Notes under the pieces: generated by a model
What the model was told of the DNA's origin: nothing
The model's database searches: none
What the model saw: only the letters and a program-made list of their open reading frames with translations
Part shown: positions 7,915 to 17,512 of the stretch, piece after piece
Position numbering within the stretch: the first letter of the stretch is position 1
Layout of the letters: each line of letters starts with the position of its first letter
Origin: Pseudogracilibacillus auburnensis
GTDB lineage: Bacteria > Bacillota > Bacilli > Bacillales > Amphibacillaceae
Length of the DNA: 64,000 nt
Direction: 5' to 3'
Assembly: GCF_003201975.1 (NCBI RefSeq)
Contig: NZ_QJJQ01000004.1
Location: 1-64,000 of the forward strand
Program-made: the position numbers and the translations under genes

Positions 7915-9825
7915 TCATTCTTGAAGAATAGTCCATTCTTCCATTAACATTTCTAATTTTTCCTTTATGTCATTTGATTGATTCGTCAAGTGTAACAATT
8001 TTTCGTGATCGTTAAAAATGTCTGGATTTGTCATCTCCTGCTCCATTTTAACAAGTTCTTCTTCTAACGTTTCGATGTCAGCTTCTAATTTTGTAATTTG
8101 CCGTTCTACTTTTCGTTGCTCACTTTGTAATTTCTTTTGCTCAGCAAATGATAATGAAACATGATTCTGCTCTATTTCTACTCTTTTATCTTCATTTTTT
8201 AACTTTTTTAATTCAGCCTGTACTAACTTCTTTTCGATAAAATAATTGTAATCTCCTAAATAGATCGTCATGCCGTCTTTTTCTAGTTCAAAGATTTTAT
8301 CCGTAATTTTATTGATAAAATATCTATCATGTGAAACAAATAAAATAGTTCCAGGAAAGCGTAATAAAGCTGATTCAAGTATTTCCTTGCTCGCCAGGTC
8401 TAAATGGTTTGTTGGCTCGTCTAAAATTAAAAAATTCGCTTGTTGCAACATTAATTTAGCTAACGCGACTCGAGCCTTCTCTCCACCACTTAATGTGTCG
8501 ATATTCTTTAAGACATCATCACCAGAAAATAAAAAGTTTCCAAGTACCGTACGAATTTCCTGTTCCGTTTTATTCGGAAAATCATCCCATACTTCAGCAA
8601 GTACTGTATTCGTCGCTGTTAGCTTTTCTTGCTCTTGAGCATAATATCCAATTTGGACATTTGACCCTATTTTCATTTTTTCTGTATCGTTTTTGATGAT
8701 TTCTTTTAATAACGTTGTTTTACCGATGCCATTTTCACCTATTAAAGCGATTCTCTCACCACGATGAATCGTAAAAGAAACATGGGAGAACAAAGGGGTG
8801 CGATCTCCTTCGTGTGTAAATGAAAAATCCTTTACTTGAATGACATCATTTCCGCTTGTTTTAGCAACTTCAAATGTAAAGCTTGCTTCTGACTCATCTC
8901 CTAAAGGTCGATCAAGCTTATCCATTTTTTCCAATTGTTTTCTTCTACTTTGTGCTCTTTTAGTCGTTGAAGCACGTGCAATATTACGCGCCACAAAATC
9001 TTCCATCTCTTTTATTTGTTGTTGCTGTTTTTCATATAACTTTACATCCCGTTCGTAATTTAATGCTTTTTGTTTTAAAAAATCAGTATATGTTCCAAAA
9101 TATTTAAATGCTTGTCGATGGGCGATTTCGTACACGATTGTGACAATTTTATCGAGGAAATAACGGTCATGGGAAACGATGATAATCGCACCAGAATAAT
9201 TGTTTAAATAACTCTCAAGCCAAGTCAATGTACGAATATCTAGATGGTTTGTCGGTTCATCTAAGATTAACAATTCAGGCTTTTGGAGTAATAGTTTTCC
9301 TAATGCAAGACGTGTCTTTTGACCCCCACTTAGCTCATGAATCAAAAGCTCAAAGTCTTCCTCTGGAAAACCAAGTCCGATTAATACACCTTTTAGATCA
9401 CTTTTATATCGATATCCCCCATCTTGTTCGAATTTCTCTTGACGCACGCTATATTCATTCATTAATTTTTCATCATAAGATCCATCCGTACTGTTTTTTT
9501 CAATCTGAGTAGCTATCTGAGTAAGTTCTTCTTCTTCCTTGATCAAGTCATCAAAAACAGACTGCATTTCTTGCCAAATAGTCCTCTTAGAAGTTAAATC
9601 ATTATGTTGTGCTAAATAACCGATGTCCATATTTTTTACTCGATGAAAATCTCCCGAGTCAAATCCTATTTCTCCAGTCAGTATTTTTAATAATGTTGAT
9701 TTACCAGCACCATTGCGCCCAACAATGGCGATTCGATCTTTACTTTTCACTTCGAAATTTATATTGTTCAAAATAATATGACCTGCATAAGATTTTACGA
9801 TATTTTTCAGTTGCATTAAAATCAA
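7915..9825 (-). CDS. ydiF: ABC-F family ATP-binding protein YdiF
   Basis: A soluble duplicated-ABC protein of the ABC-F (translation factor/antibiotic-protection) class; it has no membrane segments. The first domain has GRNGAGKST, ELSGGQKTRLALG and DEPTNHLD. The second has GENGIGKTT, TLSGGEKARVALAK and DEPTNHLD. A basic linker lies between and a C-terminal coiled coil ends the 636-aa protein. I choose the TTG at 9825-9823, five bases after GAGGTGA, giving MILMQLKN, which aligns with the start of Bacillus YdiF as I recall it; the GTG at 9834 lies inside the Shine-Dalgarno. It is divergent from moaC. Confidence 0.92.
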   Translation of the reverse strand: MILMQLKNIVKSYAGHIILNNINFEVKSKDRIAIVGRNGAGKSTLLKILTGEIGFDSGDFHRVKNMDIGYLAQHNDLTSKRTIWQEMQSVFDDLIKEEEELTQIATQIEKNSTDGSYDEKLMNEYSVRQEKFEQDGGYRYKSDLKGVLIGLGFPEEDFELLIHELSGGQKTRLALGKLLLQKPELLILDEPTNHLDIRTLTWLESYLNNYSGAIIIVSHDRYFLDKIVTIVYEIAHRQAFKYFGTYTDFLKQKALNYERDVKLYEKQQQQIKEMEDFVARNIARASTTKRAQSRRKQLEKMDKLDRPLGDESEASFTFEVAKTSGNDVIQVKDFSFTHEGDRTPLFSHVSFTIHRGERIALIGENGIGKTTLLKEIIKNDTEKMKIGSNVQIGYYAQEQEKLTATNTVLAEVWDDFPNKTEQEIRTVLGNFLFSGDDVLKNIDTLSGGEKARVALAKLMLQQANFLILDEPTNHLDLASKEILESALLRFPGTILFVSHDRYFINKITDKIFELEKDGMTIYLGDYNYFIEKKLVQAELKKLKNEDKRVEIEQNHVSLSFAEQKKLQSEQRKVERQITKLEADIETLEEELVKMEQEMTNPDIFNDHEKLLHLTNQSNDIKEKLEMLMEEWTILQE

Positions 9826-10066
9826 TTTGTTCACCTCATCACAACGATTGTACCGTATTTATAGATGTTTTCGCAATGTAGAGGTGGCAATTCCGTCGTG
9901 ATTTTGTAAGAAAAGGGGAGATTTCTTCACTTGAAAAAATCCACTGGTAATATTGTACCTAAGGGAGGCTAGCCTGCTTTCAATAGAGATCAACTCATTA
10001 TTTCGGACTTATCTGTCTTTATCTGCTAAACTAAAGATAGAATATACGTGAAAGAGTGAATAATTT

Positions 10067-10570
10067 ATGACAAATTTCACCCATTTTAATGAACAAGGCA
10101 GAGCTAAAATGGTTGATATAACAGCTAAAAAGGTGACTGCTAGAACTGCAGTGGCGAAGACTAGTATTTTTTTGAATCACGAAATATATGAAAAAATAAC
10201 GAGTAATGCAATGACAAAAGGTGACGTCTTAGCGGTTGCTCAAGTGGCTGGAGTGATGGCAGCAAAAAATACGTCTAATTGGATTCCGATGTGTCATCCA
10301 CTTTCATTAAGTGGGGTTGATATTCATTTTAAGTGGGAAAAAGCAAATGATAAACATATTTTACATATTGAAGTGACCGTTAAAACAAAAGGGTCTACTG
10401 GAGTTGAAATGGAAGCTTTAACTGCTGCATCAGCAACGGCACTTACTATTTATGATATGTGTAAAGCGATCGATAAAGGAATTGTCATCGGAGAGACTTT
10501 TCTACTCTCAAAAACGGGTGGTAAATCGGGTGACTTTTCGCGCGCAACGAATAGAAAGAGGGGACAGTAA
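10067..10570 (+). CDS. moaC: Cyclic pyranopterin monophosphate synthase MoaC
   Basis: MoaC converts 3',8-cyclo-7,8-dihydro-GTP to cyclic pyranopterin monophosphate in molybdenum cofactor synthesis. The 167-aa protein shows [14 protein letters not shown] at the start, the conserved [10 protein letters not shown] and [17 protein letters not shown], and an [13 protein letters not shown] tail. No other moa genes lie nearby, but the moaC-rex pair is also found in B. subtilis. Its TAA stop overlaps the rex ATG (TAATG). Confidence 0.95.
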   Translation: MTNFTHFNEQGRAKMVDITAKKVTARTAVAKTSIFLNHEIYEKITSNAMTKGDVLAVAQVAGVMAAKNTSNWIPMCHPLSLSGVDIHFKWEKANDKHILHIEVTVKTKGSTGVEMEALTAASATALTIYDMCKAIDKGIVIGETFLLSKTGGKSGDFSRATNRKRGQ

Positions 10571-11193
10571 TGCAACATAAAATACCACAAGCTACTGCAA
10601 GACGATTGCCTTTATACTATCGTTTTTTAATGAATTTACACAATCAAGGTAAAACACGAGTATCATCCAAAGAATTAAGTGATGCGGTAAAAGTTGATTC
10701 GGCGACAATTCGGAGAGACTTTTCTTATTTTGGGGCATTAGGGAAAAAAGGCTACGGATATAATGTCGATTATTTATTAGAGTTTTTTAAAACGACACTC
10801 GCTCAAGATGAAGTAACGGAAGTGGCTCTTGTTGGTGTCGGAAATCTTGGAACAGCTTTTTTAAATTATAATTTTTTAAGAAACAATAATACGAAAATAG
10901 CGATGGCGTTCGATCGTTCAAAAAGTAAAGCTGGTACACTTATTGGTGGAGTGCCAATTTATCATATTGATGATTTGGAGGAGAAATTAGGTAATGTAGA
11001 AGTAGCTATTTTAACGGTACCAGCTTCAGTTGCACAAGATATTACCGATCGATTAATCGATGAAGGCGTTAAAGGGATATTAAACTTTACACCGGCTAGA
11101 CTAACAATTCCTGAACATGTTCGTATTCATCACATCGATTTATCTGTTGAGTTGCAATCATTCGTTTATTTTTTAAAACATTATCCATTATAA
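10570..11193 (+). CDS. rex: Redox-sensing transcriptional repressor Rex
   Basis: Rex senses the NADH/NAD+ ratio and represses fermentative and respiratory genes when NADH is low. The 207-aa protein has an N-terminal winged helix (residues ~1-80, with [26 protein letters not shown]) and a Rossmann domain with [14 protein letters not shown] near residue 90. The C-terminal swap helix is [19 protein letters not shown]. It is translationally coupled to moaC. The tatAy/tatCy genes that I recall following rex in B. subtilis are absent; a 246-bp gap with no recognisable gene lies there instead. Confidence 0.96.
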   Translation: MQHKIPQATARRLPLYYRFLMNLHNQGKTRVSSKELSDAVKVDSATIRRDFSYFGALGKKGYGYNVDYLLEFFKTTLAQDEVTEVALVGVGNLGTAFLNYNFLRNNNTKIAMAFDRSKSKAGTLIGGVPIYHIDDLEEKLGNVEVAILTVPASVAQDITDRLIDEGVKGILNFTPARLTIPEHVRIHHIDLSVELQSFVYFLKHYPL

Positions 11194-11401
11194 AAAAAGC
11201 GAGGAATCGGAAAATAGTGTCGAAATGGGTTTCCTCATCCCCCGCAAATGGAAGATACTTGCTATCAGCGATGTACAAGACGTACTGGTGTCGGCGTAGG
11301 TAACATGGGCGCGCCCCACATCTAGACAACGAAAGTCTCGCATACTCCGTTTGCTAGGTGAGTTAGCATTCTTATCCCTCACACGGTAATCTGATTTCAA
11401 A

Positions 11402-11460
11402 AAAAAACAACCTAAGAGAAGGAGGCATTTCATTTGCCTCTATTTTTTAGGCTGTTTTTT
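11402..11460. terminator. Bidirectional terminator hairpin between rex and ydiK
   Basis: Outer arms AAAAAACAACCTAA (11402-11415) and TTAGGCTGTTTTTT (11447-11460) pair with one mismatch, and an inner stem GAGGCA/TGCCTC (11422-11427, 11435-11440) stacks within. T runs lie at both ends. The structure overlaps the 3' end of ydiK. Confidence 0.65.
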
Positions 11461-11619
11461 GTACATTCGCAAGTAACGAAATCCTACTCCAAAGTCCAAT
11501 GTTGCAACAACAGCAAGTAAAATAGTTGTTGTATTCCAAATCGTATCATTTATGCTATTGATTGCTAAATACGTAAAAAGAATCCCCATGATGAAATAAA
11601 ATATGGCCATTTTCAACAA
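11440..11619 (-). CDS. ydiK: Small membrane protein YdiK (DUF4305 family)
   Basis: A 59-aa hydrophobic protein with two predicted membrane helices (FIMGILFTYLAI and TTILLAVVATLDFGVGF) and a basic tail RMYKKQPKK. It matches YdiK in size, hydrophobic pattern and position directly after ydiL. The start is a TTG (11619-11617) placed 6 nt after GGAGGT, which itself lies in the last codons of ydiL, so the pair is translationally linked. The in-frame ATG at 11610 is too far from the ribosome-binding site. Function unknown. Confidence 0.75.
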   Translation of the reverse strand: MLKMAIFYFIMGILFTYLAINSINDTIWNTTTILLAVVATLDFGVGFRYLRMYKKQPKK

Positions 11620-11622
11620 GTA

Positions 11623-12330
11623 TCAACCTCCAAAAAAGATAAGTGAAACATTATTTTGCATCTGTTCTAATTTCTCAGGGTCCAAAAATATTTGAGCTAA
11701 TACCGTTATCGTATTTAAAGACATATGGACGATAATTGGAACAATGATTCGCTTCGTTTTAACGTATAAATAAGCAAAGACAAATCCCATCGTAACATAA
11801 ATTAATATATGTAATAAATCCATATGGAGTACCCCAAAAATAAGGGAAGAAATAAGTGCAGCCCAAAAGAAATGTAACTTTTTATGCAGCGTACCGAATA
11901 AAATTTTTCTAAAGATTAGTTCCTCAAATATTGGTGCTAAAATTGCAGGAATGAGAATGAAAATTGGATTTAATTTCGTTAATTCTACTATGACCTCCGT
12001 ATTTGCTGAATTCGGGTCAATACCCAATATGTCCATTTCAATTTTTACAGCAATAATTTGCGCAACCCATGCCAAAAAGACACCTAAAACCGACCAACCG
12101 AAAATTTTACCTCCTGACAGCGGATGAGCATTTTTTTCATCTTTGATATCCTTTTTCATGATGATCAGAACGATGATTACTCCAATGATAAAACAGATTA
12201 TATTTGTATAAATTGCAGTCATAAAGAAATCGAACCCAAAGCCGAAATGGAAACCAACTGGAACAATCGCTGTCACAACTAGCATTAATACATATGTTAA
12301 AATGACAAACCAATATCTTTTTGGAAACAA
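11623..12330 (-). CDS. ydiL: CPBP family intramembrane metalloprotease YdiL
   Basis: A multi-pass membrane protein (235 aa) of the CAAX-prenyl-protease/bacteriocin-processing (Abi/CPBP) family. It shows the conserved EELIFRK motif (paired glutamates) and the second FGVLHMD motif, with histidine as likely metal ligand, in the C-terminal half. The start appears to be TTG (12330), eight bases after AAGGGG. It forms a minus-strand pair with ydiK. In B. subtilis, from memory, the next gene is groES; here about 24 kb of accessory genes intervene. Substrate unknown. Confidence 0.85.
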   Translation of the reverse strand: MFPKRYWFVILTYVLMLVVTAIVPVGFHFGFGFDFFMTAIYTNIICFIIGVIIVLIIMKKDIKDEKNAHPLSGGKIFGWSVLGVFLAWVAQIIAVKIEMDILGIDPNSANTEVIVELTKLNPIFILIPAILAPIFEELIFRKILFGTLHKKLHFFWAALISSLIFGVLHMDLLHILIYVTMGFVFAYLYVKTKRIIVPIIVHMSLNTITVLAQIFLDPEKLEQMQNNVSLIFFGG

Positions 12331-12550
12331 ACGAAAAACCCCTTCATTTAGTTTAAGTTACATAAAGTATCATAACATATATTTTGCTAATTAACGTAGT
12401 ATATTCAAGTATCATAGCATTCATAGCTAATTCCAAGCATTGGAAAAAATAATTGTTGTTGCTATTCGTTCCATAGAGTGTTATATTATTTTAAACCAAG
12501 TAAATTAATATGATTAATATAATTAATATTGTTAGTAAAGAGGGAAATGA

Positions 12551-13693
12551 ATGAATAAAAAAGAGTTAGAGGCAAAACTAATTTCCATCAGGCGCCATTT
12601 ACATCAAAATCCTGAACTATCACTAGAAGAATATAAGACGACAAAGTCTATAAAAAAGTGGTTACAGGAAGTGGGGATTGCTCCCTTAGAAACAACCCTT
12701 AACACGGGAGTATTTGCAATGATTAAGGGGAAAAAGAACGCACCGATCGTTGCTATCCGTGCAGACATTGATGCTCTTCCAATCGAAGAGCAAACAGGAT
12801 TACCTTATGCATCAAAAGTAAAAGGAAACATGCATGCATGTGGTCATGATTTTCATACTGCGGCCGCAATTGGTGCAGCATATTTATTACAACAACATAA
12901 AGCTGACTTAAATGGTTCTGTTAAGCTTATCTTTCAGCCGGCTGAGGAGATAGGGGGAGGTGCCGAAAAGGTCATAAACGATGGGCAATTAGACGAAGTT
13001 GATTATATAATTGGGTTACATAATAAACCTGATTTGCCTGTTGGTACAATTGGTTTGAAAAATGGTGCACTGATGGCAGCGGTTGATCGTTTTAAAGTGG
13101 AGCTTCAGGGGAAAGGAAGCCATGCGGCAATACCAGATGGAGGAAATGATCCGATTATTGCAGCATCTCAACTAGTGACAGCTCTTCAAACCATCGTAAG
13201 TCGAAATGTATCCCCACTACATAGTGCCGTTGTTAGCGTAACAAAAATTGTAGGTGGGAATACGTGGAATGTTATACCAGAAAATGTTACGCTAGAAGGG
13301 ACAATTCGAACGTTTAGTACAGAAAATCGAATAAAAGTTAAACGTCGTTTTGATCATATCGTTCATCAAACAAGTGCTGCTTTCGAACAATATGCAACCA
13401 TCCAATGGTTTCCTGGACCACCTCCGTTAATGAATACCGAAGAAGTGGTTCAATCACTTGCACAAACCGCGGAAAAACAATCCTTGACAATTGTCGATCC
13501 TATACCAACAATGGGAGGGGAAGATTTTTCCCATTATCTTGAACGAAAAAAAGGTGCCTTTGCCTTCTTTGGTACAAGTGGAAAAGAAGATTGGCATCAT
13601 CCCGCATTTACAGTAGACGAATCAGCTCTCATTTTAGCAGCATCCTTTTTATATGAGAGTGCAAAAGATTTATTAATCAAAATAAATCCGTAA
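12551..13693 (+). CDS. M20 family N-acyl-L-amino acid amidohydrolase
   Basis: A zinc-dependent deacylase of 380 aa that removes acyl groups from N-acyl amino acids. Zinc-ligand motifs are visible: MHACGHDFHTA, QPAEEIGGG (catalytic glutamate) and the C-terminal GGEDFSHY. The dimerisation domain lies in the middle (GKGSHAAIPDGGNDPI). It resembles the SndA/SndB-type deacetylases (YtnL, YxeP) that release cysteine from N-acetylated S-substituted cysteines. The flanking flavin monooxygenases, GNAT and MetNI-type importer fit that role, but this is inference; general hippurate-type hydrolysis is the alternative. It is monocistronic by spacing. Confidence 0.85.
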   Translation: MNKKELEAKLISIRRHLHQNPELSLEEYKTTKSIKKWLQEVGIAPLETTLNTGVFAMIKGKKNAPIVAIRADIDALPIEEQTGLPYASKVKGNMHACGHDFHTAAAIGAAYLLQQHKADLNGSVKLIFQPAEEIGGGAEKVINDGQLDEVDYIIGLHNKPDLPVGTIGLKNGALMAAVDRFKVELQGKGSHAAIPDGGNDPIIAASQLVTALQTIVSRNVSPLHSAVVSVTKIVGGNTWNVIPENVTLEGTIRTFSTENRIKVKRRFDHIVHQTSAAFEQYATIQWFPGPPPLMNTEEVVQSLAQTAEKQSLTIVDPIPTMGGEDFSHYLERKKGAFAFFGTSGKEDWHHPAFTVDESALILAASFLYESAKDLLIKINP

Positions 13694-13880
13694 ACTATCG
13701 CTTGATGAGGTTTAACAGCATTCAACCGCGTACATGATAATGTGAGTGCTAAAAAATACCGAAAGTGCGTAAAAATTATGCGCTAATGTGCAAAAATATT
13801 CTGACTAAATAGGTTAAGCTCCGCTGTAATAAACGTGAGGTTTACGTATTTTTATTTTATATTATATTGGAGGAATAATA

Positions 13881-14345
13881 ATGACTCAAAAATTAAATGT
13901 GGAAAGTTTTAATTTAGATCATACGAAAGTAAAGGCACCTTATGTCCGTTTGGCAGGTGTGAATAAAGGGATAAATGGGGATGAAATATATAAATATGAT
14001 GTCCGTTTCACACAACCAAACAAAGAACATATGGAGATGCCTGCTATTCACTCACTTGAACATTTAATGGCTGAAATAAGTCGAAATTATTCGGATAAAA
14101 TTGTCGATATCAGTCCGATGGGGTGCCAAACTGGTTACTATTTATCGGTCATTAATCATGATAATTATGAGGAAATTTTAGAGTTATTAGAAAAAGTTTT
14201 AGAAGATGTCCTTAAAGCGACTGAAGTTCCAGCGTGTAATGAAGTACAATGTGGTTGGGCAGCGAGCCACAGCCTAGAAGGTGCCCAAGACAATGCACGA
14301 AGAATGCTTGAAAAAAGATCCGAATGGCCGAATGTTTTCAGCTGA
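13881..14345 (+). CDS. luxS: S-ribosylhomocysteine lyase LuxS
   Basis: LuxS cleaves S-ribosylhomocysteine to homocysteine and DPD, the precursor of autoinducer-2, in the activated methyl cycle. The 154-aa protein has the metal-binding HSLEH at residues 57-61, the catalytic cysteine in [10 protein letters not shown] and the C-terminal [10 protein letters not shown] cysteine. GGAGGAATAATA precedes the ATG. A strong terminator follows. It stands alone, next to the sulfur-compound cluster, consistent with sulfur amino acid recycling. Confidence 0.97.
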   Translation: MTQKLNVESFNLDHTKVKAPYVRLAGVNKGINGDEIYKYDVRFTQPNKEHMEMPAIHSLEHLMAEISRNYSDKIVDISPMGCQTGYYLSVINHDNYEEILELLEKVLEDVLKATEVPACNEVQCGWAASHSLEGAQDNARRMLEKRSEWPNVFS

Positions 14346-14355
14346 TAAGTTGATC

Positions 14356-14408
14356 AAAGAGGAAAAAGAACGAACTTGATGAATAATATACGTTCTTTTT
14401 CCTCTTTT
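14356..14408 (+). terminator. Rho-independent terminator of luxS
   Basis: A long 17-bp stem (14356-14372 with 14391-14407) carrying AAAGAGGAAAAAGAACG and its complement, ending in TTTT. It lies 11 bp after the luxS stop. Confidence 0.88.
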
Positions 14409-14447
14409 TAGTTATATGCCTAATTTTAAAAATAGTTAAAATTTTCC

Positions 14448-14476
14448 TTGACGGTATCCAAAATATAGGATATTAT
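14448..14476 (+). promoter_or_regulatory. Sigma-A promoter of the monooxygenase operon
   Basis: TTGACG (14448-14453), a 17-bp spacer and TATTAT (14471-14476) give a near-consensus vegetative promoter 72 bp before the first monooxygenase start. An ATTCC half-motif downstream could hint at CymR control, but I do not see a full operator. Confidence 0.65.
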
Positions 14477-14547
14477 AAGATTTACAAATTTAATTCCGAG
14501 TAAAACTATAAGAAAAATTAAAATATTTTTCAATTGGAGGAATGGAG

Positions 14548-15573
14548 ATGAGTTATAAGTTAGGAATTCTTGATCAAAGTCCAATATTTCCTAATATGAC
14601 TTCAACTGATGCATTGAACAATACAATCGAACTTGCTAAAGATGCGGAAAAGTGGGGATACTCTAGATTTTGGGTTGCAGAACATCATCATATGGAAAAA
14701 GTGGCAGGAGTATCCCCGGAAATTCTTATTTCTCATTTACTTGCACATACGAAAACGATTCATATTGGCTCAGGTGGAGTAATGCTACAACATTATAGTC
14801 CGTATAAAGTGGTTGAAAACTTCCATGTCTTATCAGCGCTTGCACCAGGACGTGTCGATCTCGGAGTAGGTAAAGCGCCAGGTGGATTTGATTTATCGAC
14901 AAAAGCATTGCAATACGGAACAAGGAATGACGGATCTGATATTAATGAGCGACTACAATTTATTAAACAGCTAATCGATCATGACATTCCAGAGAACCAT
15001 CCATTTGCAAATTTACGGGCGATGCCTCAACCTATAGTGAAACCAGAAATATTTTTGCTTGGCGGAAGTGAACAGAGTGCTACATTGGCTGCAGAGCTTA
15101 AGGTAGAATTTGTTTTTGCTCGATTTTTAAATGGTAGTGAAAATGATTTAAAAGACGCTGCAAAAATATTCCATCATCACTACCCATCCGGAAAATTGAT
15201 TGTCGCAGTTGCCGTATTAGCAGGTGAAACAGAACAAGAAGCGCTCGAACTAGCAAAAGACTTAAAATTGTATCAAATTAAATTTAAGGATGAACGGACA
15301 CTAATCGTGCAATCGTATGATCAAGTTGAAGCACTTAAAAAACAAACAGCTGATTCATTTGAAGTGATCGAAAAAGAACTTAGCATTCTTGCTGGAACTG
15401 CCGAACAAATAAAAAGTGAACTTGATCATTTGCATCAACAATATCGTATCGATGAATTTATTTTGCATACGCCACTTCTTAATCGAATAAAACGGTTAAA
15501 GTCATTTGAATTATTAAGTCCCGAAAACAACAAGAATGTTCAAAGCCAACAGAGGGAGAAGGTATCCAAGTGA
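14548..15573 (+). CDS. LLM class flavin-dependent oxidoreductase (YtmO/CmoO-like)
   Basis: A 341-aa luciferase-like TIM-barrel monooxygenase that uses reduced FMN and O2. Family motifs include SRFWVAEHHHMEKVAGVSPE and APGRVDLGVGKAPGG. It resembles the MsnO8/YtmO branch. The ATG at 14548 is preferred over 14542 because GGAGG (14536-14540) needs ~7 nt. Its last bases overlap the next monooxygenase (GTGA). With the neighbours it probably oxidatively cleaves a C-S bond of a taken-up organosulfur compound; the substrate is inferred. Confidence 0.85.
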   Translation: MSYKLGILDQSPIFPNMTSTDALNNTIELAKDAEKWGYSRFWVAEHHHMEKVAGVSPEILISHLLAHTKTIHIGSGGVMLQHYSPYKVVENFHVLSALAPGRVDLGVGKAPGGFDLSTKALQYGTRNDGSDINERLQFIKQLIDHDIPENHPFANLRAMPQPIVKPEIFLLGGSEQSATLAAELKVEFVFARFLNGSENDLKDAAKIFHHHYPSGKLIVAVAVLAGETEQEALELAKDLKLYQIKFKDERTLIVQSYDQVEALKKQTADSFEVIEKELSILAGTAEQIKSELDHLHQQYRIDEFILHTPLLNRIKRLKSFELLSPENNKNVQSQQREKVSK

Positions 15574-16895
15574 CGAAAAAGAAATTAAAATTGGGATTAA
15601 TGATCAATGGACCTGGTTCTCATATGAATGCATGGAAAAGTAAAGATATACCGTTAGATGCAAGTGTAAATATCGACCATTATAGTACGATAACTAAAAT
15701 CGCAGAACAAGCTGGAATTTCTTTCGTCTTTGTTGCAGATGGATTGTATATTAATGAAAAGTCGGTTCCACACTTTTTAAATCGATTTGAACCATTAACA
15801 CTGCTTTCTGCTCTCGCAATGATTACTTCGAAAATTGGACTTGTCGGAACTTTGTCAACTACTTATAGTGAACCATTTACTGTCGCTAGGCAATTTGCTT
15901 CGCTTGATAAAATAAGCAATGGACGCGCAGGCTGGAATGTCGTAACATCCCCCTTGGAAGGCAGCGCGAAAAATTACAATAAAGGCCCACATTTAGAACA
16001 TCGTTTACGATATAAAAAAGCATTAGAACATGTGGAAGTAGTGCAAGGATTATGGAGTTCATGGGAGGATGATGCTTTTACGAGAGATCGAAAAACAGAC
16101 CAATTTTTTGACTCGAATAAATTACATGAACTAAATCATAATGGTGAGTTTTTTAACGTGAAGGGCCCGTTAAATATTGACAGATCAAATCAAGGTGAAC
16201 CCGTTATCTTCCAAGCTGGAGCCTCGGATGCTGGAAGAGAATTTGCAGCCGAAAAAGCGGATGTCGTTTTTTCCAATCACGATACATTGGAGGAGGCAAA
16301 AGCGTATTACCAAGATATAAAACAAAGAGCAAAACAATATGGTAAATCAAATGAGGAAATATTAATTTTTCCTAGTTTGACTCCAATTATTGGGGAAACA
16401 GAAGTAGAAGCGGAGTATAAATATGCACAATTGCAAAACCTCGTATCCATCGAAGAAGCACTTCATTATTTAGGAAGATATTTTGACCATTATGATTTTT
16501 TGAAACATGCATTAGATGAAAGCTTTCCCGATATAGGGAATATTGGAAAAAACAGCTTCCAGTCTGTGACTGATCAAATAAAACAACTTGCCCAAAAAGA
16601 ATCATTGACATTAAGAGAAGTCGCATTAAGAGTAACAACCCCAAAAAGTCATTTTTTTGGTACGTATGAACAAGTCGCTACTAAAATGATCGAATGGTTG
16701 GAAAAGGAAGCAGCTGATGGCTTTATTTTAACGATCCCAGTTCTCGGTAATTTATATCATGATTTTATTTGCAACGTCTTGCCAATTTTAAAAGAACGTG
16801 GGTATTATGACACTACACATGAAGCAGAAACTTTACGAGAAAATCTTCACTTACCATACAAGCAAAACACTTATAGGGAAAGAGTTAGAAGTTAA
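15570..16895 (+). CDS. NtaA/SnaA/DszA family FMN-dependent monooxygenase (1)
   Basis: A 441-aa luciferase-like monooxygenase of the nitrilotriacetate/DszA family (YtnJ/CmoJ-like). Motifs include FVFVADGLY near residue 50, TYSEPFTVARQFASLDKISNGRAGWNVVTSPL, and VIFQAGASDAGREFAAEKADVVF. It needs reduced FMN from a separate reductase, for which the SsuE-like gene at 22.4 kb is a candidate. The start is GTG overlapping the previous stop (GTGA), with GAGGGAGAAGG upstream. A hairpin follows the stop. Confidence 0.87.
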   Translation: MTKKKLKLGLMINGPGSHMNAWKSKDIPLDASVNIDHYSTITKIAEQAGISFVFVADGLYINEKSVPHFLNRFEPLTLLSALAMITSKIGLVGTLSTTYSEPFTVARQFASLDKISNGRAGWNVVTSPLEGSAKNYNKGPHLEHRLRYKKALEHVEVVQGLWSSWEDDAFTRDRKTDQFFDSNKLHELNHNGEFFNVKGPLNIDRSNQGEPVIFQAGASDAGREFAAEKADVVFSNHDTLEEAKAYYQDIKQRAKQYGKSNEEILIFPSLTPIIGETEVEAEYKYAQLQNLVSIEEALHYLGRYFDHYDFLKHALDESFPDIGNIGKNSFQSVTDQIKQLAQKESLTLREVALRVTTPKSHFFGTYEQVATKMIEWLEKEAADGFILTIPVLGNLYHDFICNVLPILKERGYYDTTHEAETLRENLHLPYKQNTYRERVRS

Positions 16896-16912
16896 AACCT
16901 ACTGCAGGTTTT
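16894..16912 (+). terminator. Hairpin after monooxygenase operon
   Basis: AAAACCT-ACTGC-AGGTTTT (7-bp stem) is followed by TCATTTTATTTTA. It is a weak terminator or attenuator before the GNAT gene. Confidence 0.45.
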
Positions 16913-16959
16913 TCATTTTATTTTAATTCCTAGTATTTGAATAGGAAAAGGAGGATCTT

Positions 16960-17484
16960 ATGAGTAAAGTGTTTGAAACTTCTATTGCGGTAAGAGAAAT
17001 AGAGGAGGAAGAAAGAGAGTTAGTTCGGCAATTAATCATTGAAAGCTATAGGCAATATGAACATTTTTTTGAAAAAGATCGCTGGGAAAACTATTTAGCT
17101 GAATTAAAAGCGTCTGTTGATAATGAAAAAATAGATAAATTACTGATTGCAACAAATCGGGGGAATATTGTCGGTACGATGCAGATTTTTCTTTCGTCAG
17201 ATGATGCATATGATGTACCTGATATACAAATAAATGAACCAATTATTCGTTTTCTAGCCGTACACCCTAACGGTAGGGGGTTAGGAATAGCCCGAAAATT
17301 AATAGATGCTGGTATTGCTTATACTAAAGCGAGGAAAGCAAGCGCGATTTATTTACACACGACAGATGTAATGGAAAAAGCGGTCAGCCTTTACGAAAAA
17401 TATGGATTTGTTCGTGAGGAGACGCAAGATTACGTGAAAAGTGGGACATTTATAAAATGCTATAAATTTACTGTGAAGAACTGA
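16960..17484 (+). CDS. GNAT family N-acetyltransferase (SnaA/SnaB-like by context)
   Basis: A 174-aa GNAT protein. The acetyl-CoA binding loop is in FLAVHPNGRGLGIARKLIDAG (V-x(4)-RGxGxA type) and the C-terminal part has YLHTTDVMEKAVSLYEKYGF. It has a strong AGGAGG ribosome-binding site. Next to flavin monooxygenases, a MetQ-type lipoprotein and an amidohydrolase, it may N-acetylate S-substituted cysteine before oxidation, as in the Bacillus Yxe/Ytm salvage pathways. That assignment rests on context only; many GNATs act on other amines. Confidence 0.8.
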   Translation: MSKVFETSIAVREIEEEERELVRQLIIESYRQYEHFFEKDRWENYLAELKASVDNEKIDKLLIATNRGNIVGTMQIFLSSDDAYDVPDIQINEPIIRFLAVHPNGRGLGIARKLIDAGIAYTKARKASAIYLHTTDVMEKAVSLYEKYGFVREETQDYVKSGTFIKCYKFTVKN

Positions 17485-17512
17485 AAAATAAACAATTAAA
17501 GGGGAAAAGAGA

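Noticed and set aside
9841-10066. Possible Rex-binding site or clear promoter between ydiF and moaC
   Set aside because: No TTGTGA-N6-TCACAA-type palindrome and no convincing -35/-10 pair could be placed.
11096-11433. Two minus-strand frames between rex and ydiK
   Set aside because: No ribosome-binding site, low-complexity content, partly under rex and the terminator. The gap may hold a relic of tatA/tatC, but nothing readable supports that.
13694-13880. Riboswitch (S-box or T-box) before luxS
   Set aside because: No S-box core, no T-box sequence and no antiterminator arrangement were found in the leader.
14480-14530. Possible CymR operator before the monooxygenase operon
   Set aside because: Only an ATTCC half-motif is seen; a matching inverted half is missing.
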